From assembly GCA_964403525.1 (NCBI GenBank), contig CAYOGE010000011.1, positions 29,214 through 93,213 of the forward strand: a stretch of 64,000 bases of DNA, read 5' to 3'. Positions 43,272 to 51,251 of the stretch are shown one piece after another. Both the position numbers and the translations under genes were made by a program. How positions within the stretch are numbered: the stretch's first letter is position 1; each line of letters opens with the position of its first letter. Source of the DNA: JAJTGZ01 sp964403525. Its GTDB lineage: Bacteria; Planctomycetota; Phycisphaerae; Phycisphaerales; UBA1924. The notes below the pieces were generated by a model, which made no database searches, was not told the origin of the DNA, and was given only the letters and a program-made list of their open reading frames with translations.

Positions 43272-44552
43272 ATGGCCCTGCAAGCACCCGTCGTATCTTC
43301 ACCCGCCACCGGTACCACTTCATCCCCCTCGGCCGTCGCGGCCTACGGGCACGCGCCCAGGCCCTCGGGCAAGCGCCCGCGTGTCACGCGCAACTCGCGG
43401 GCAGCGACCAAGGCGATCCACGGCGGACAGGAGCACTGTCCGCTGACCGGTGCGATCCTCACACCGATCTACCAGACGACGACGTTTGTTCAGGACGGCG
43501 TGGGCGGGGGTAAGGGTTACTCGTACTCACGCTGCAGCAACCCCACGGTGTTCGCGCTCGAGAAGGCGCTTGGCGCACTCGAAGACGCCCCGCCCGCGGT
43601 TGCCTACTCGACGGGCATCGGCGCGGTCGCCGGCCTCTTCTTCGCGCTGCTCAAGAGCGGCGACCATGTCGTCGTCGGCGACGTGATCTACGGCGGAACG
43701 ACCCGGCTGTTGCAGCAGATCCTCGCGCCGCTGGGTGTCCGGGCGTCGTGGGTCGACACCTCAAACCCCGCTGCTGTCGCGAAGGCGATCGAGCCCGGCG
43801 TGACCAAGCTTGTGCTTATCGAGACCCCCGGCAACCCCACGCTCAAACTCACCGACGTTGCCGCGATCGCGAGGGTGACCAGGGCCGCGGGCGTGCCGCT
43901 GGCGGTGGACAACACGTTCTTCACCGCGGCCCTGCTGCGCCCGCTGGACCTGGGCGCGGACATCAGTGTCTACAGCACGACCAAGTACATCGAGGGTCAC
44001 AACGGCACGATCGGCGGCGCGGTGGTGACCAGCGACGAGACGCTGCTTGAGCGCCTGCGGTTTGTGCGCAAGAGCCTGGGGACGATCCAGACGCCGCAGG
44101 AGGCGTGGTTGACGCTGCGGGGGCTCAAGACGCTGCCGCTGCGGATCGAGCACCACTGCCGCTCGGCGCAGCAGATCGCCGAGTGGCTCGAGCAGCACCC
44201 CGCCGTGTCGCGCGTGCTCTACCCGGGCCTGAAGAGCTTCCCGCAGGCGGAGCTGGCGCAGAAGCTGCATACCAACGGGTTCCACGGCGGCATCGTGACG
44301 TTTGAACTCCACGGGGGCGCCGACGCGGCGCTCGCGTTCGTGAAGAACGCGTCGCTGTGTGCGCTCGCGGAGAGCCTGGGATCGGTGGAGACGATGCTGA
44401 CGCATTCAGCGACGATGACGCACGCCGATGTGCCGAGGGCTCAGCGTGAGGCCGCGGGGATCAGCGACGGGCTCGTGCGCCTGAGCGTCGGTCTTGAGGA
44501 CCCAGACGACATCATCGCCGACCTGCGCGATGCGCTCGCGTCGGTCGGGTAA
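43272..44552 (+). CDS. trans-sulfuration PLP enzyme (cystathionine gamma-synthase type)
   Basis: 426 residues, Cys/Met-metabolism PLP family. Signatures: SYSRCSNPTVFALEKALGAL, YSTGIGAVAGL, PLAVDNTFFTAALLRPLDLG, and the PLP-Lys loop YSTTKYIEGHNGTIGGAVV. The C-terminal SLGSVETMLTHSATMTHA is typical. Which reaction it performs (cystathionine gamma-synthase, beta-lyase, or O-acylhomoserine sulfhydrylase) cannot be told from sequence alone. The SAM-type riboswitch favours methionine synthesis. The ATG is preceded by GGAGG seven bases upstream. About 50 N-terminal residues (Ser/Pro/Thr-rich) precede the conserved domain. The aspartate kinase fusion follows 137 bp downstream. Confidence 0.9.
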   Translation: MALQAPVVSSPATGTTSSPSAVAAYGHAPRPSGKRPRVTRNSRAATKAIHGGQEHCPLTGAILTPIYQTTTFVQDGVGGGKGYSYSRCSNPTVFALEKALGALEDAPPAVAYSTGIGAVAGLFFALLKSGDHVVVGDVIYGGTTRLLQQILAPLGVRASWVDTSNPAAVAKAIEPGVTKLVLIETPGNPTLKLTDVAAIARVTRAAGVPLAVDNTFFTAALLRPLDLGADISVYSTTKYIEGHNGTIGGAVVTSDETLLERLRFVRKSLGTIQTPQEAWLTLRGLKTLPLRIEHHCRSAQQIAEWLEQHPAVSRVLYPGLKSFPQAELAQKLHTNGFHGGIVTFELHGGADAALAFVKNASLCALAESLGSVETMLTHSATMTHADVPRAQREAAGISDGLVRLSVGLEDPDDIIADLRDALASVG

Positions 44553-44689
44553 GGGGCGTCCTTCGCGCCCGCGTGTGGCCGGCTTGCGTGCGCGGCCGGC
44601 CTCACAGCGGGCGTATTCCGGTAAAGGGTTGTGCGAGTAATCTGAGTATGAGCCGTTCTGTGCGACCCACAGGACCTGCGGAGCGATCC

Positions 44690-46471
44690 ATGTGTACCAA
44701 CAGCGACAAGAACGTGACAGTGCTGAAACTTGGCGGGTCGGTGCTCGCCAGCGACAAGAGCCTCCCTGCTGCGGTGAGCGAGGTCTACCGGCACCTGCGG
44801 GAAGGGAAACGGGTGGTGGCGGTGGTCTCGGCGATCGGCGAAACGACGGACGGATTGCTGGGGCGAGCCCGAGCCGTTAATGAGCAGGCCGATGAGGAGA
44901 CCCTCGCCGCACTCCTGGCGACCGGGGAGCACACCGCCGCGGCGCTGCTGACCCTTGCGCTCGCCCGCGCGGGAATCGATGCCACAAGCCGCACGGTCGA
45001 GCAGATCGGTCTGCTGGCGAGTGCGGCGCGCAGTCGTCTTGACGCCGATCCGCTCGCGGTGGATACCTGGGCGCTGGGCGACGCTCTGAAGAGGGCCGCG
45101 GTGGTGGTCGTGCCGGGGTTTCTGGCGCGCCTCGCCGACGGCTCACCCGCGACGCTCGGGCGCGGCGGCAGCGACCTGACCGCACTCTTCATCGGTGCCC
45201 GCCTTGGCGCACCCGTCACGCTGCTGAAGGATGTTCCCGGGCTGTTCGAGTGGGACCCGGCGATCGCGGGCCGGCGGCCGCGCTTGTTCTCTGATCTGAC
45301 GTTCGACGATGCGCTGCGGCTGGACGGGCGGATCGTGCAGCACAAAGGGCTGCGGTTTGCAAGGCGCGAAGGCCTGGTCTTTACGGTGCGCGGGCTCAAC
45401 AGTGAAGGGGGCACGCGGATCGGCACCGAGCGGACGGTGCTCGTGGGCGACCCGATCGTGGAGCCCGCGCTCCGTGTGGGGCTGATCGGGCTTGGCACCG
45501 TGGGGCGCGGAGTAGCGGAGCGGCTGGCGCTCAGCCCTGCGATCGCGCGGGTCGAAGCAGCGGCCGTGCGCGAGCCCTCTCGCCACCTCGCGACGACGCC
45601 GCCGGGAGTGCGCGTCTGCGGTGACGCCGTCGCGCTCGCCGCACGCGCTGACATCGATGTGCTGATCGACTGCTGCTCGGACGCGGCTGTTTCGCTGGCG
45701 GCGGTGCGGGTGGCCCTGGCCCGGGGCGCGAAGGTCGTGACCGCGAGCAAGGTTCTCGCGGGCCCAAACGGTGCCGATCTGGCGGCGCTGGCGCACCGTT
45801 GCGGCTCAACGATCCGCTGGGGGGCAGCGGTCGGCGGGGGTGTTCCGGTGGTAGAGGCCGCCGCGGCGCTGGTGGCGGCCGGTGAGCGGGTCACCGCGGT
45901 CCGCGCGGTGATCAACGGCACGTGCAACTTCGTGCTCGACCGGCTGGCCCAGGGTTTGCCGCTGGGTGAAGCGGTGCTGGCGGCTCAGCAGCGAGGGCTC
46001 GCCGAGGCCGACCCGTCGGCCGACCTGAGCGGGCTTGACGCGGCCCGCAAGTTGATCGTGCTCGCCCGAGAGGTCTTCGCCGCGGAGCTTGCGCTCGACG
46101 ACGTTTCGTGCGCCGGGATCGAGGGGCTCACCCCGGAGGTGGTTCGGCGGGTGAGCGCGAGCGGGCGCACGCTCCGGCTCGTCGCCACGCTGGAGCGGAG
46201 GGGAGGGCGTTTGGAAGCGTCGGTGCGGCCAGAGGAGCTGCGGCTGTGCGACCCACTCGCCGGCGCAAGAAACGAGGAGAACGTCTTTGAACTGACGATC
46301 GAAGGGGCGGAAAGTCCGGTGGTGCTGCGCGGGCTCGGCGCCGGCCGCTGGCCGACCACAGAGGCGGTTGTTGGTGATGTGCTGCAGATCGACCGCGAGC
46401 GCCGCCGGCCTGTGGCTGGGCACGCGGCGGCCGAGCGAGAGCGATTCGAGCAGGCCGCTGCGCTCGCGTAG
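44690..46471 (+). CDS. bifunctional aspartate kinase-homoserine dehydrogenase lacking ACT domains
   Basis: 593 residues. Residues 1-255 are an aspartate-kinase domain (LKLGGSVL, VVSAIGETTDGLL, GRGGSDLTALFIGARLG, LKDVPGLFEWDP). Residues 260-593 are a homoserine dehydrogenase (VGLIGLGTVGRG, VTASKVLAGPNG, GGGVPVVEAAA, INGTCNFVLDRL, EADPSADLSGLDAARKL). E. coli ThrA has two ACT domains between these parts; here the join is about five residues (DPIVEP), so no allosteric ACT pair is present. The ATG at 44690 has GGAG six bases upstream. An in-frame ATG at 44648 lies four bases after a TAATCT hexamer and is an alternative. It feeds homoserine to the upstream trans-sulfuration enzyme. Confidence 0.92.
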   Translation: MCTNSDKNVTVLKLGGSVLASDKSLPAAVSEVYRHLREGKRVVAVVSAIGETTDGLLGRARAVNEQADEETLAALLATGEHTAAALLTLALARAGIDATSRTVEQIGLLASAARSRLDADPLAVDTWALGDALKRAAVVVVPGFLARLADGSPATLGRGGSDLTALFIGARLGAPVTLLKDVPGLFEWDPAIAGRRPRLFSDLTFDDALRLDGRIVQHKGLRFARREGLVFTVRGLNSEGGTRIGTERTVLVGDPIVEPALRVGLIGLGTVGRGVAERLALSPAIARVEAAAVREPSRHLATTPPGVRVCGDAVALAARADIDVLIDCCSDAAVSLAAVRVALARGAKVVTASKVLAGPNGADLAALAHRCGSTIRWGAAVGGGVPVVEAAAALVAAGERVTAVRAVINGTCNFVLDRLAQGLPLGEAVLAAQQRGLAEADPSADLSGLDAARKLIVLAREVFAAELALDDVSCAGIEGLTPEVVRRVSASGRTLRLVATLERRGGRLEASVRPEELRLCDPLAGARNEENVFELTIEGAESPVVLRGLGAGRWPTTEAVVGDVLQIDRERRRPVAGHAAAERERFEQAAALA

Positions 46472-46480
46472 GTAGCGGAG

Positions 46481-47332
46481 CTATCGAACGATCTGCGTGC
46501 CCGGAAAAGCGTCGCCGGTCGCTGCGGAGAGCAGCCCGTGGGCGGCGCGTCCATCGGTGATGCAGACGCGGCGGCCGGGGTCCTTTGCCAAGGCCATCAG
46601 GCACGCGTCGATCTTGGGGATCATGCCACCGTCGATCACCGCGCGGGCCTTGAGGTCTTCGCACTCTGCGACGGTCAGCGTCTTGGCGTAGTTGGTCGCG
46701 TCGACGCGAACGCCCGCGGTGTCTGAGACGAGGATGAACGAACCGACGCCGTCCCACTGCGCGACCCGGCCCGCGGCGAGGTCGGCGTTGACGTTGAGCC
46801 TTCCGTGCGGGGGCGGCGTGGCCTCGTCGAGCGCGACCGGCGCGATCACGGGGACGACCCCTTTGCTTATCGCCTGCGCAAGGGCCTCGGTGTCGACGCG
46901 TGTGACGCGTCCGACGAGGCCGAGGTCGTGGTGAGCGCCCTCCTTGTCGGTAGCGCCGGCGCGGCGGGCGTAGAGCACCGGTTGGTTGAGCGTCGTCATC
47001 GGCTCGGAGCGGGCGCCGCCCTGGGCGATGTCGCCGGCGAGCTGCGCGTTTACTTCGCCGCAGAGCTCGCGCTCAACGATGGCGAGCGTTGCCTCGTCCG
47101 TGTAGCGCTGCCCGAGCACAAAGCGGGCCTGCAGGCCCGCGGCGTTCATGGCCGCGCTGATCGCCTTGCCGCCGCCGTGGACGACGATGAGGCTGTTTCC
47201 GCGGCGAGCGAGCTCGGCGATATCCGCCGCGATGGCCTTCATCTGCGCGGGGTTGTCCTGGATCGAGCCGCCGACCTTGACGAGGATCGATCCGCGTTGG
47301 GCGGGCTGGCGGTTTGCGTTGGCGGTGCTCAT
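46481..47332 (-). CDS. argB: acetylglutamate kinase
   Basis: Second step of arginine synthesis. 283 residues, near the family norm. Signatures: ILVKVGGSIQDN, VVHGGGKAISAAM, the central NVNADLAAGRVAQ, FILVSDTAGVR and the C-terminal VIDGGMIPKIDACLMAL. It is convergent with the aspartate kinase fusion (9 bp between stops) and divergent from tsaB. No other arg gene is adjacent. No TANNNT hexamer precedes this start. Confidence 0.95.
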   Translation of the reverse strand: MSTANANRQPAQRGSILVKVGGSIQDNPAQMKAIAADIAELARRGNSLIVVHGGGKAISAAMNAAGLQARFVLGQRYTDEATLAIVERELCGEVNAQLAGDIAQGGARSEPMTTLNQPVLYARRAGATDKEGAHHDLGLVGRVTRVDTEALAQAISKGVVPVIAPVALDEATPPPHGRLNVNADLAAGRVAQWDGVGSFILVSDTAGVRVDATNYAKTLTVAECEDLKARAVIDGGMIPKIDACLMALAKDPGRRVCITDGRAAHGLLSAATGDAFPGTQIVR

Positions 47333-47389
47333 GTGGGCGGATCATTCGCACGGCGCGGCGTGCGGGGCGCAGCGCGGGTACGGTTCGCC

Positions 47390-48139
47390 GTGCCTGAAAG
47401 CGCCTCAGAGCCTGTGATGACGCTCGCGATCGAGACGGCGAACCCCGGCAGCGGCGGTGGGGGCGTGGCGCTTGGGATGGTCGGTGGCGGTCGCCAGCCG
47501 GAGGTGCTCGCTGTTGAAAAGCTGATGGACGTCGACCGTGACCGCGACGACCTGGTGCCCGCGATCGAGCGGCTGATGGCGGGCGTGGGGCGGTCTTTGA
47601 GCGATGTCGGGCGGGTGGCGGCGTCGGTGGGCCCCGGCGGGTTCACTTCGACGCGCGTGGCCTGCGCGACGGCGGCGATGCTGGCCGAGGGCCTGGGTGT
47701 TCCAGCGGTTGCGGTGCCGAGCGCGCTGGTGGCTTCGGAGGGGCGTCGGCGGATCGACGGCGTTGTGGATGAGGCTTTGGCGGTGCTGATGGCCAGCAAG
47801 GGCAACGCGGCCTGGTGCGCGGTTGTGCCAAGCGGTGGGGGGCCCGGAGGGAGCAGCGCGGCCGTAGACGCGGCGCGGAGCGGACGCATGATGACCGCGC
47901 TGGAAGTGATTGCTACCGGCGTGCGACTGGCGCTGGCCGACGGGCACCTCTCCCCCGAGTTTCGCGCCGCGCTGATTGAACGTGGAGTGACGGTTGAGGC
48001 GATCTCGTTCGCAGCCGACGACTGCCTGCGTGCGTCGGCGCTGTGTGTGCCGGGCGACCCTTCGGGGCTGGTCCCGATCTACCCACGCGAGCCCGAGGCC
48101 GTCACGCTGTGGCGTGCCAGGCACGGTTCCAGGCGGTGA
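47390..48139 (+). CDS. tsaB: tRNA threonylcarbamoyladenosine biosynthesis protein TsaB
   Basis: Partner of TsaD in making the t6A modification of ANN-decoding tRNAs. 249 residues from the chosen GTG. The core starts MTLAIETA and includes the family signature VAASVGPGGFTSTRVACATAAMLAE, followed by VPSALVASE. The C-terminal half is less conserved. The GTG at 47390 is chosen because TACGGT ends 5 nt before it; the ATG at 47417 (nine codons on) matches the usual N-terminus better and is a real alternative. The SSS symporter gene follows 39 bp downstream. Confidence 0.85.
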   Translation: MPESASEPVMTLAIETANPGSGGGGVALGMVGGGRQPEVLAVEKLMDVDRDRDDLVPAIERLMAGVGRSLSDVGRVAASVGPGGFTSTRVACATAAMLAEGLGVPAVAVPSALVASEGRRRIDGVVDEALAVLMASKGNAAWCAVVPSGGGPGGSSAAVDAARSGRMMTALEVIATGVRLALADGHLSPEFRAALIERGVTVEAISFAADDCLRASALCVPGDPSGLVPIYPREPEAVTLWRARHGSRR

Positions 48140-48178
48140 TTCCCGCGGCGGGCGGTGATTGGCCGATAGTCCGAGCCG

Positions 48179-49726
48179 ATGACCCTCGCCATCGCACTTC
48201 AGACCGCGGACTGGGCCGTACTCGCGGCCTATGTGGCGCTGCTGCTGTGCGCGGGGTGGTTTCTCGCCCGGCGTGAAGCTCGTGACCTCAAGGGGTACTT
48301 CCTCGCCGCGCGGTCGATGCCCGCCTGGGCGGTGGCGGTCTCCATTCTCGCGACGGCGCAGAGCGCAGCCACCTACGTCGGAGCGCCGGAGAAGGGCTGG
48401 AACGGTGACCTGCGCTACCTGCTGGCGAACCTCGGCGTGGTCGTGGCGGCGATCGTGGTGAGCACTGTCTTCCTGCCGGTCTACTACCGGTTGAACGTGC
48501 AGACGCCCTACGAACTGCTGGAGACGACCTGCGGTCCGGCCGCCCGGCGGACGGCGAGTGTGTGGTATCTGCTGGGGCGGTTCATGGCGTCGGGCGTGCG
48601 CGTGTACATCGGCGCGCTGCCGTTCTGCCTCGCTGTCTTTGGCGAGGTGACCCCGTGGGGGCTGGTCGCGTGCATCGCGGGGTTCATGGCGTTCGGCGCG
48701 GTCTTTACGCTCGCGGGGGGCGTGCGGGCCGCGATCTGGAGCGACGTTATTCAGGTTGGCGTCTACATCGGGTCGGCGGTGGTGATCATGCTGATCCTGC
48801 TGGGGCACATCCCTCTGCACGGCGAGGCGCTGTGGAACGCGATCGCGCAGGGCCCTCTGGACTCCAATGGCGTGCACAAGGGGCTGACGGTCGTGGGGCC
48901 GCTGAGTGAGAACGTCGATTTCGCGAAGCCGTTTACGATCCTCACGGGCTTGACGGGGTGGGCGCTGCTCAACATCGCGTTCTTCGCGATGGACCAGGAC
49001 CTGACGCAGCGTCTGCTGGCGTGCAAGAGCAGCCGCGAGGCCGCCAAGAGCCTGCTGATCAACACCGTCGCGATCACGTTCCCCGTCGTCGTGCTCTTCT
49101 GCACGCTTGGGCTGCTGATGGGGGTCTTTTACACGCGGGCGGACGTGATGGGGAGCGTGCCGACCGTGGTCGGCGCAGGCCTGGGGGACGAATCGACGCG
49201 CCGTCTTGTGGACTTCTCAGCGCTGCACGCGCCGGCGGGCGCGCTGGGCCTGATGCTCGCCGGCGTGCTCGCGGCTGGTCCGGCGGGGATCAACTCGTCG
49301 CTCAACTCGATGGCGAGCGCGGTGATCGCCGACTTGTACCGCCCGGCCTGCCCCGGCAAGACCGAGCGGCACTACGTCGTCGCCGGGCGGGTGGCGACGG
49401 TGCTGTGCGGGGTGGTGATGGCCTTCTTTGCCGCGTCGTGCATCGCTCTGCGGGGCCGGCAAGACCTCATCGATTTCGCGCTGGGTGTGATGCCGTACGC
49501 CTACGCGGGCCTGCTGGGCGTGTTCGCGGGCGCGGTGATCCTTCGACGCGTGCCGCAGGGGTGGGCGGTGACATCGATGCCGGTAGGCCTTGGCGTGGTG
49601 ATTGCGCTCTCGGTGTGGACGCCTCTGGCCTCTCCGTGGCAGCTGGTGGTGGGGAGCACGGCGGCGTTCGCCGTCTGCTGGCTCGGCACCGTGGTGACAG
49701 GGCGCGCGGCGCAACGTTCGCAGTAG
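48179..49726 (+). CDS. sodium:solute symporter (SSS family)
   Basis: 515 residues with about 13 hydrophobic segments, inner-membrane secondary transporter of the SSS/LeuT-fold family. Features: DLKGYFLAARSMPAWAVAVS, ATYVGAPEKGWNGDLRY, TLAGGVRAAIWSDVIQVGVY (a clear family signature), FFAMDQDLTQRLLACKSSREA and the Na+-site region ALGLMLAGVLAAGPAGINSS. The substrate cannot be assigned from sequence. The next gene encodes a DapB-like dehydrogenase, which may hint at an amino acid or amine substrate (inference). Confidence 0.9.
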   Translation: MTLAIALQTADWAVLAAYVALLLCAGWFLARREARDLKGYFLAARSMPAWAVAVSILATAQSAATYVGAPEKGWNGDLRYLLANLGVVVAAIVVSTVFLPVYYRLNVQTPYELLETTCGPAARRTASVWYLLGRFMASGVRVYIGALPFCLAVFGEVTPWGLVACIAGFMAFGAVFTLAGGVRAAIWSDVIQVGVYIGSAVVIMLILLGHIPLHGEALWNAIAQGPLDSNGVHKGLTVVGPLSENVDFAKPFTILTGLTGWALLNIAFFAMDQDLTQRLLACKSSREAAKSLLINTVAITFPVVVLFCTLGLLMGVFYTRADVMGSVPTVVGAGLGDESTRRLVDFSALHAPAGALGLMLAGVLAAGPAGINSSLNSMASAVIADLYRPACPGKTERHYVVAGRVATVLCGVVMAFFAASCIALRGRQDLIDFALGVMPYAYAGLLGVFAGAVILRRVPQGWAVTSMPVGLGVVIALSVWTPLASPWQLVVGSTAAFAVCWLGTVVTGRAAQRSQ

Positions 49727-49761
49727 CGCAGCGAGGTTGCGCGGCGCGTATGCTCGCTTCT

Positions 49762-50763
49762 ATGTACCGGATTCTGCACGTGGGGTTCGGCCCGCTGGGC
49801 CAGAAGATCGTCGGCGACGTCTACGCCCGCCGTCTGGGCGAGGTTGCGGCGCTGGTTGACACCTCGCCGGAACTGGTTGGGCGCCGCCTCCGCGACTACG
49901 TGCCACAGGCAAAGACGGACGTTCCGGTCACCGCGTCGCTCGACGAGGCGCTGGTGAGCGGCCGCTTCGACGTGGCGGTGGTGACGACCTCGAGCGATTT
50001 GCGCAAGTGCATGGACGTCTTCCGCTCGCTGCTGGCGGCGGGGCTGCCGGTGGTGAGCACCTGCGAGGAGCTGATCTTTCCGTGGCTGCGTCACGCGGCG
50101 CTGGCGCAGGAGCTCGACTCGGTTGCGCGAAGGACGGGCGGGCGCATCATCGGCACGGGCGTAAACCCCGGCGCGATGATGGACACGATCCCGGTGTTTG
50201 TCACCGCCGTGTGCACGAAGGTGAGCAGCGTCGAGGTGCACCGCATCCAGGACGCGTCGCCGCGGCGGGTGCCGTTCCAGAAGAAGATCGGCGCAGGCCT
50301 TGACGATGCGCAGTTTGCGCAGGGCGTCAAGGAGGGCTGGCTGCGCCACGTGGGCCTGGGCGAGAGCCTCCACTTCGTGGCTCACTACCTCGGGCTCCCG
50401 TTCGACGAGTGGGGCGAGACGATCGAGCCGATCAAGGCGACGAAGAGTCTTCAATGCGGTCTCGGCACCATCGAGCCCGGGCGCGCGGCGGGCGTGCGCC
50501 AGGTCGCGATCGGCAAGCGTGCCGGAAAGCCGGTGATCACCATGGTCTTCCAGGCCGCGATCGGCCAGACCGACCCGGTGCCGCAGGACCGCGTGATCAT
50601 TAGCGGCGAGCCGAGCATCGACGTGGTCTTCACCGGCGGCGTCCACGGCGACATCGCCACCAGCGCGATGACGCTCAACGCGATCCCCAGCCTGCTCAAC
50701 GCGCCGCCCGGGTTGCACACCAGCGCGACCGTGCCGCTGCTGCACATCGCCCGCGGCGGGTGA
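49762..50763 (+). CDS. DapB-like NAD(P)-dependent dehydrogenase (diaminopentanoate dehydrogenase type)
   Basis: 333 residues. The N-terminal nucleotide-binding segment ILHVGFGPLGQKIVGDV is followed by STCEELIFPW and GTGVNPGAMMDTIPVFV, the pattern of dihydrodipicolinate-reductase-like proteins that include 2,4-diaminopentanoate dehydrogenase. True DapB is about 270 residues and has a different His motif, so lysine biosynthesis is not the default. TATGCT ends 7 nt before the ATG at 49762, favouring that start over one four codons upstream. It follows the symporter by 35 bp and may process its substrate (inference). Confidence 0.8.
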   Translation: MYRILHVGFGPLGQKIVGDVYARRLGEVAALVDTSPELVGRRLRDYVPQAKTDVPVTASLDEALVSGRFDVAVVTTSSDLRKCMDVFRSLLAAGLPVVSTCEELIFPWLRHAALAQELDSVARRTGGRIIGTGVNPGAMMDTIPVFVTAVCTKVSSVEVHRIQDASPRRVPFQKKIGAGLDDAQFAQGVKEGWLRHVGLGESLHFVAHYLGLPFDEWGETIEPIKATKSLQCGLGTIEPGRAAGVRQVAIGKRAGKPVITMVFQAAIGQTDPVPQDRVIISGEPSIDVVFTGGVHGDIATSAMTLNAIPSLLNAPPGLHTSATVPLLHIARGG

Positions 50764-50793
50764 GCGAGGGGCCGGCGCGACGTACGATGCCGC

Positions 50794-51210
50794 GTGTTCA
50801 CCCTTGAGATCAACGCGCACTTTTCCGCGGCACACGCCATCACGATGGCGGGCGTGCGCGAGCCGGTCCACGGGCACGACTGGCACGTGACAGCGATGAT
50901 CGAGGGTCCGACGCTTGATCCAGACGGACTCCTCGTGGACTTTCATTGGCTGCAGGCTGAACTGAGCGCGATTATCGGACCCTTCCACAACCACAACCTC
51001 AACGAGGTTGAGCCCTTCCGCTCGGGCCTGAACCCCACGGCAGAGCACGTGGCCCGATTCATCGGCGAATCTTTATCAGACCGGCTCGCAACCTGGTCCC
51101 AGAATCTGCCGAAATCTCAATCGCCGGGGCTCCCCCGGTCGCTGCGCGTCGCTCGGGTCCGCGTGACCGAAGCGGTCGGGTGCGCTGCGGCGTATGTTCC
51201 GGCCCGTTGA
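50794..51210 (+). CDS. queD: 6-carboxytetrahydropterin synthase / PTPS-family protein
   Basis: 138 residues. The zinc ligands are visible: His in FSAAHAI (residue 14) and HGHDWHV (His 27 and 29). The catalytic Cys of classical QueD, usually between them, is not evident (MAGVREPVHGHD), and the C-terminal Glu may be in VTEAVG. It likely acts in 7-deazaguanine (queuosine) or pterin metabolism. The missing Cys leaves the reaction open; some PTPS paralogues make other pterins. The start is GTG, with TACGAT ending 5 nt upstream. Confidence 0.78.
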   Translation: MFTLEINAHFSAAHAITMAGVREPVHGHDWHVTAMIEGPTLDPDGLLVDFHWLQAELSAIIGPFHNHNLNEVEPFRSGLNPTAEHVARFIGESLSDRLATWSQNLPKSQSPGLPRSLRVARVRVTEAVGCAAAYVPAR

Positions 51211-51251
51211 CCGCGTCTTTCCTTCTTTCCAGATTGAGATTGGTCTCCTCC

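Noticed and set aside
48958..49761. 800-bp N-terminal extension of the DapB-like protein
   Set aside because: It overlaps the symporter gene in another frame and is Gly/Arg/Ala-rich; a hexamer 7 nt before the ATG at 49762 marks the real start.
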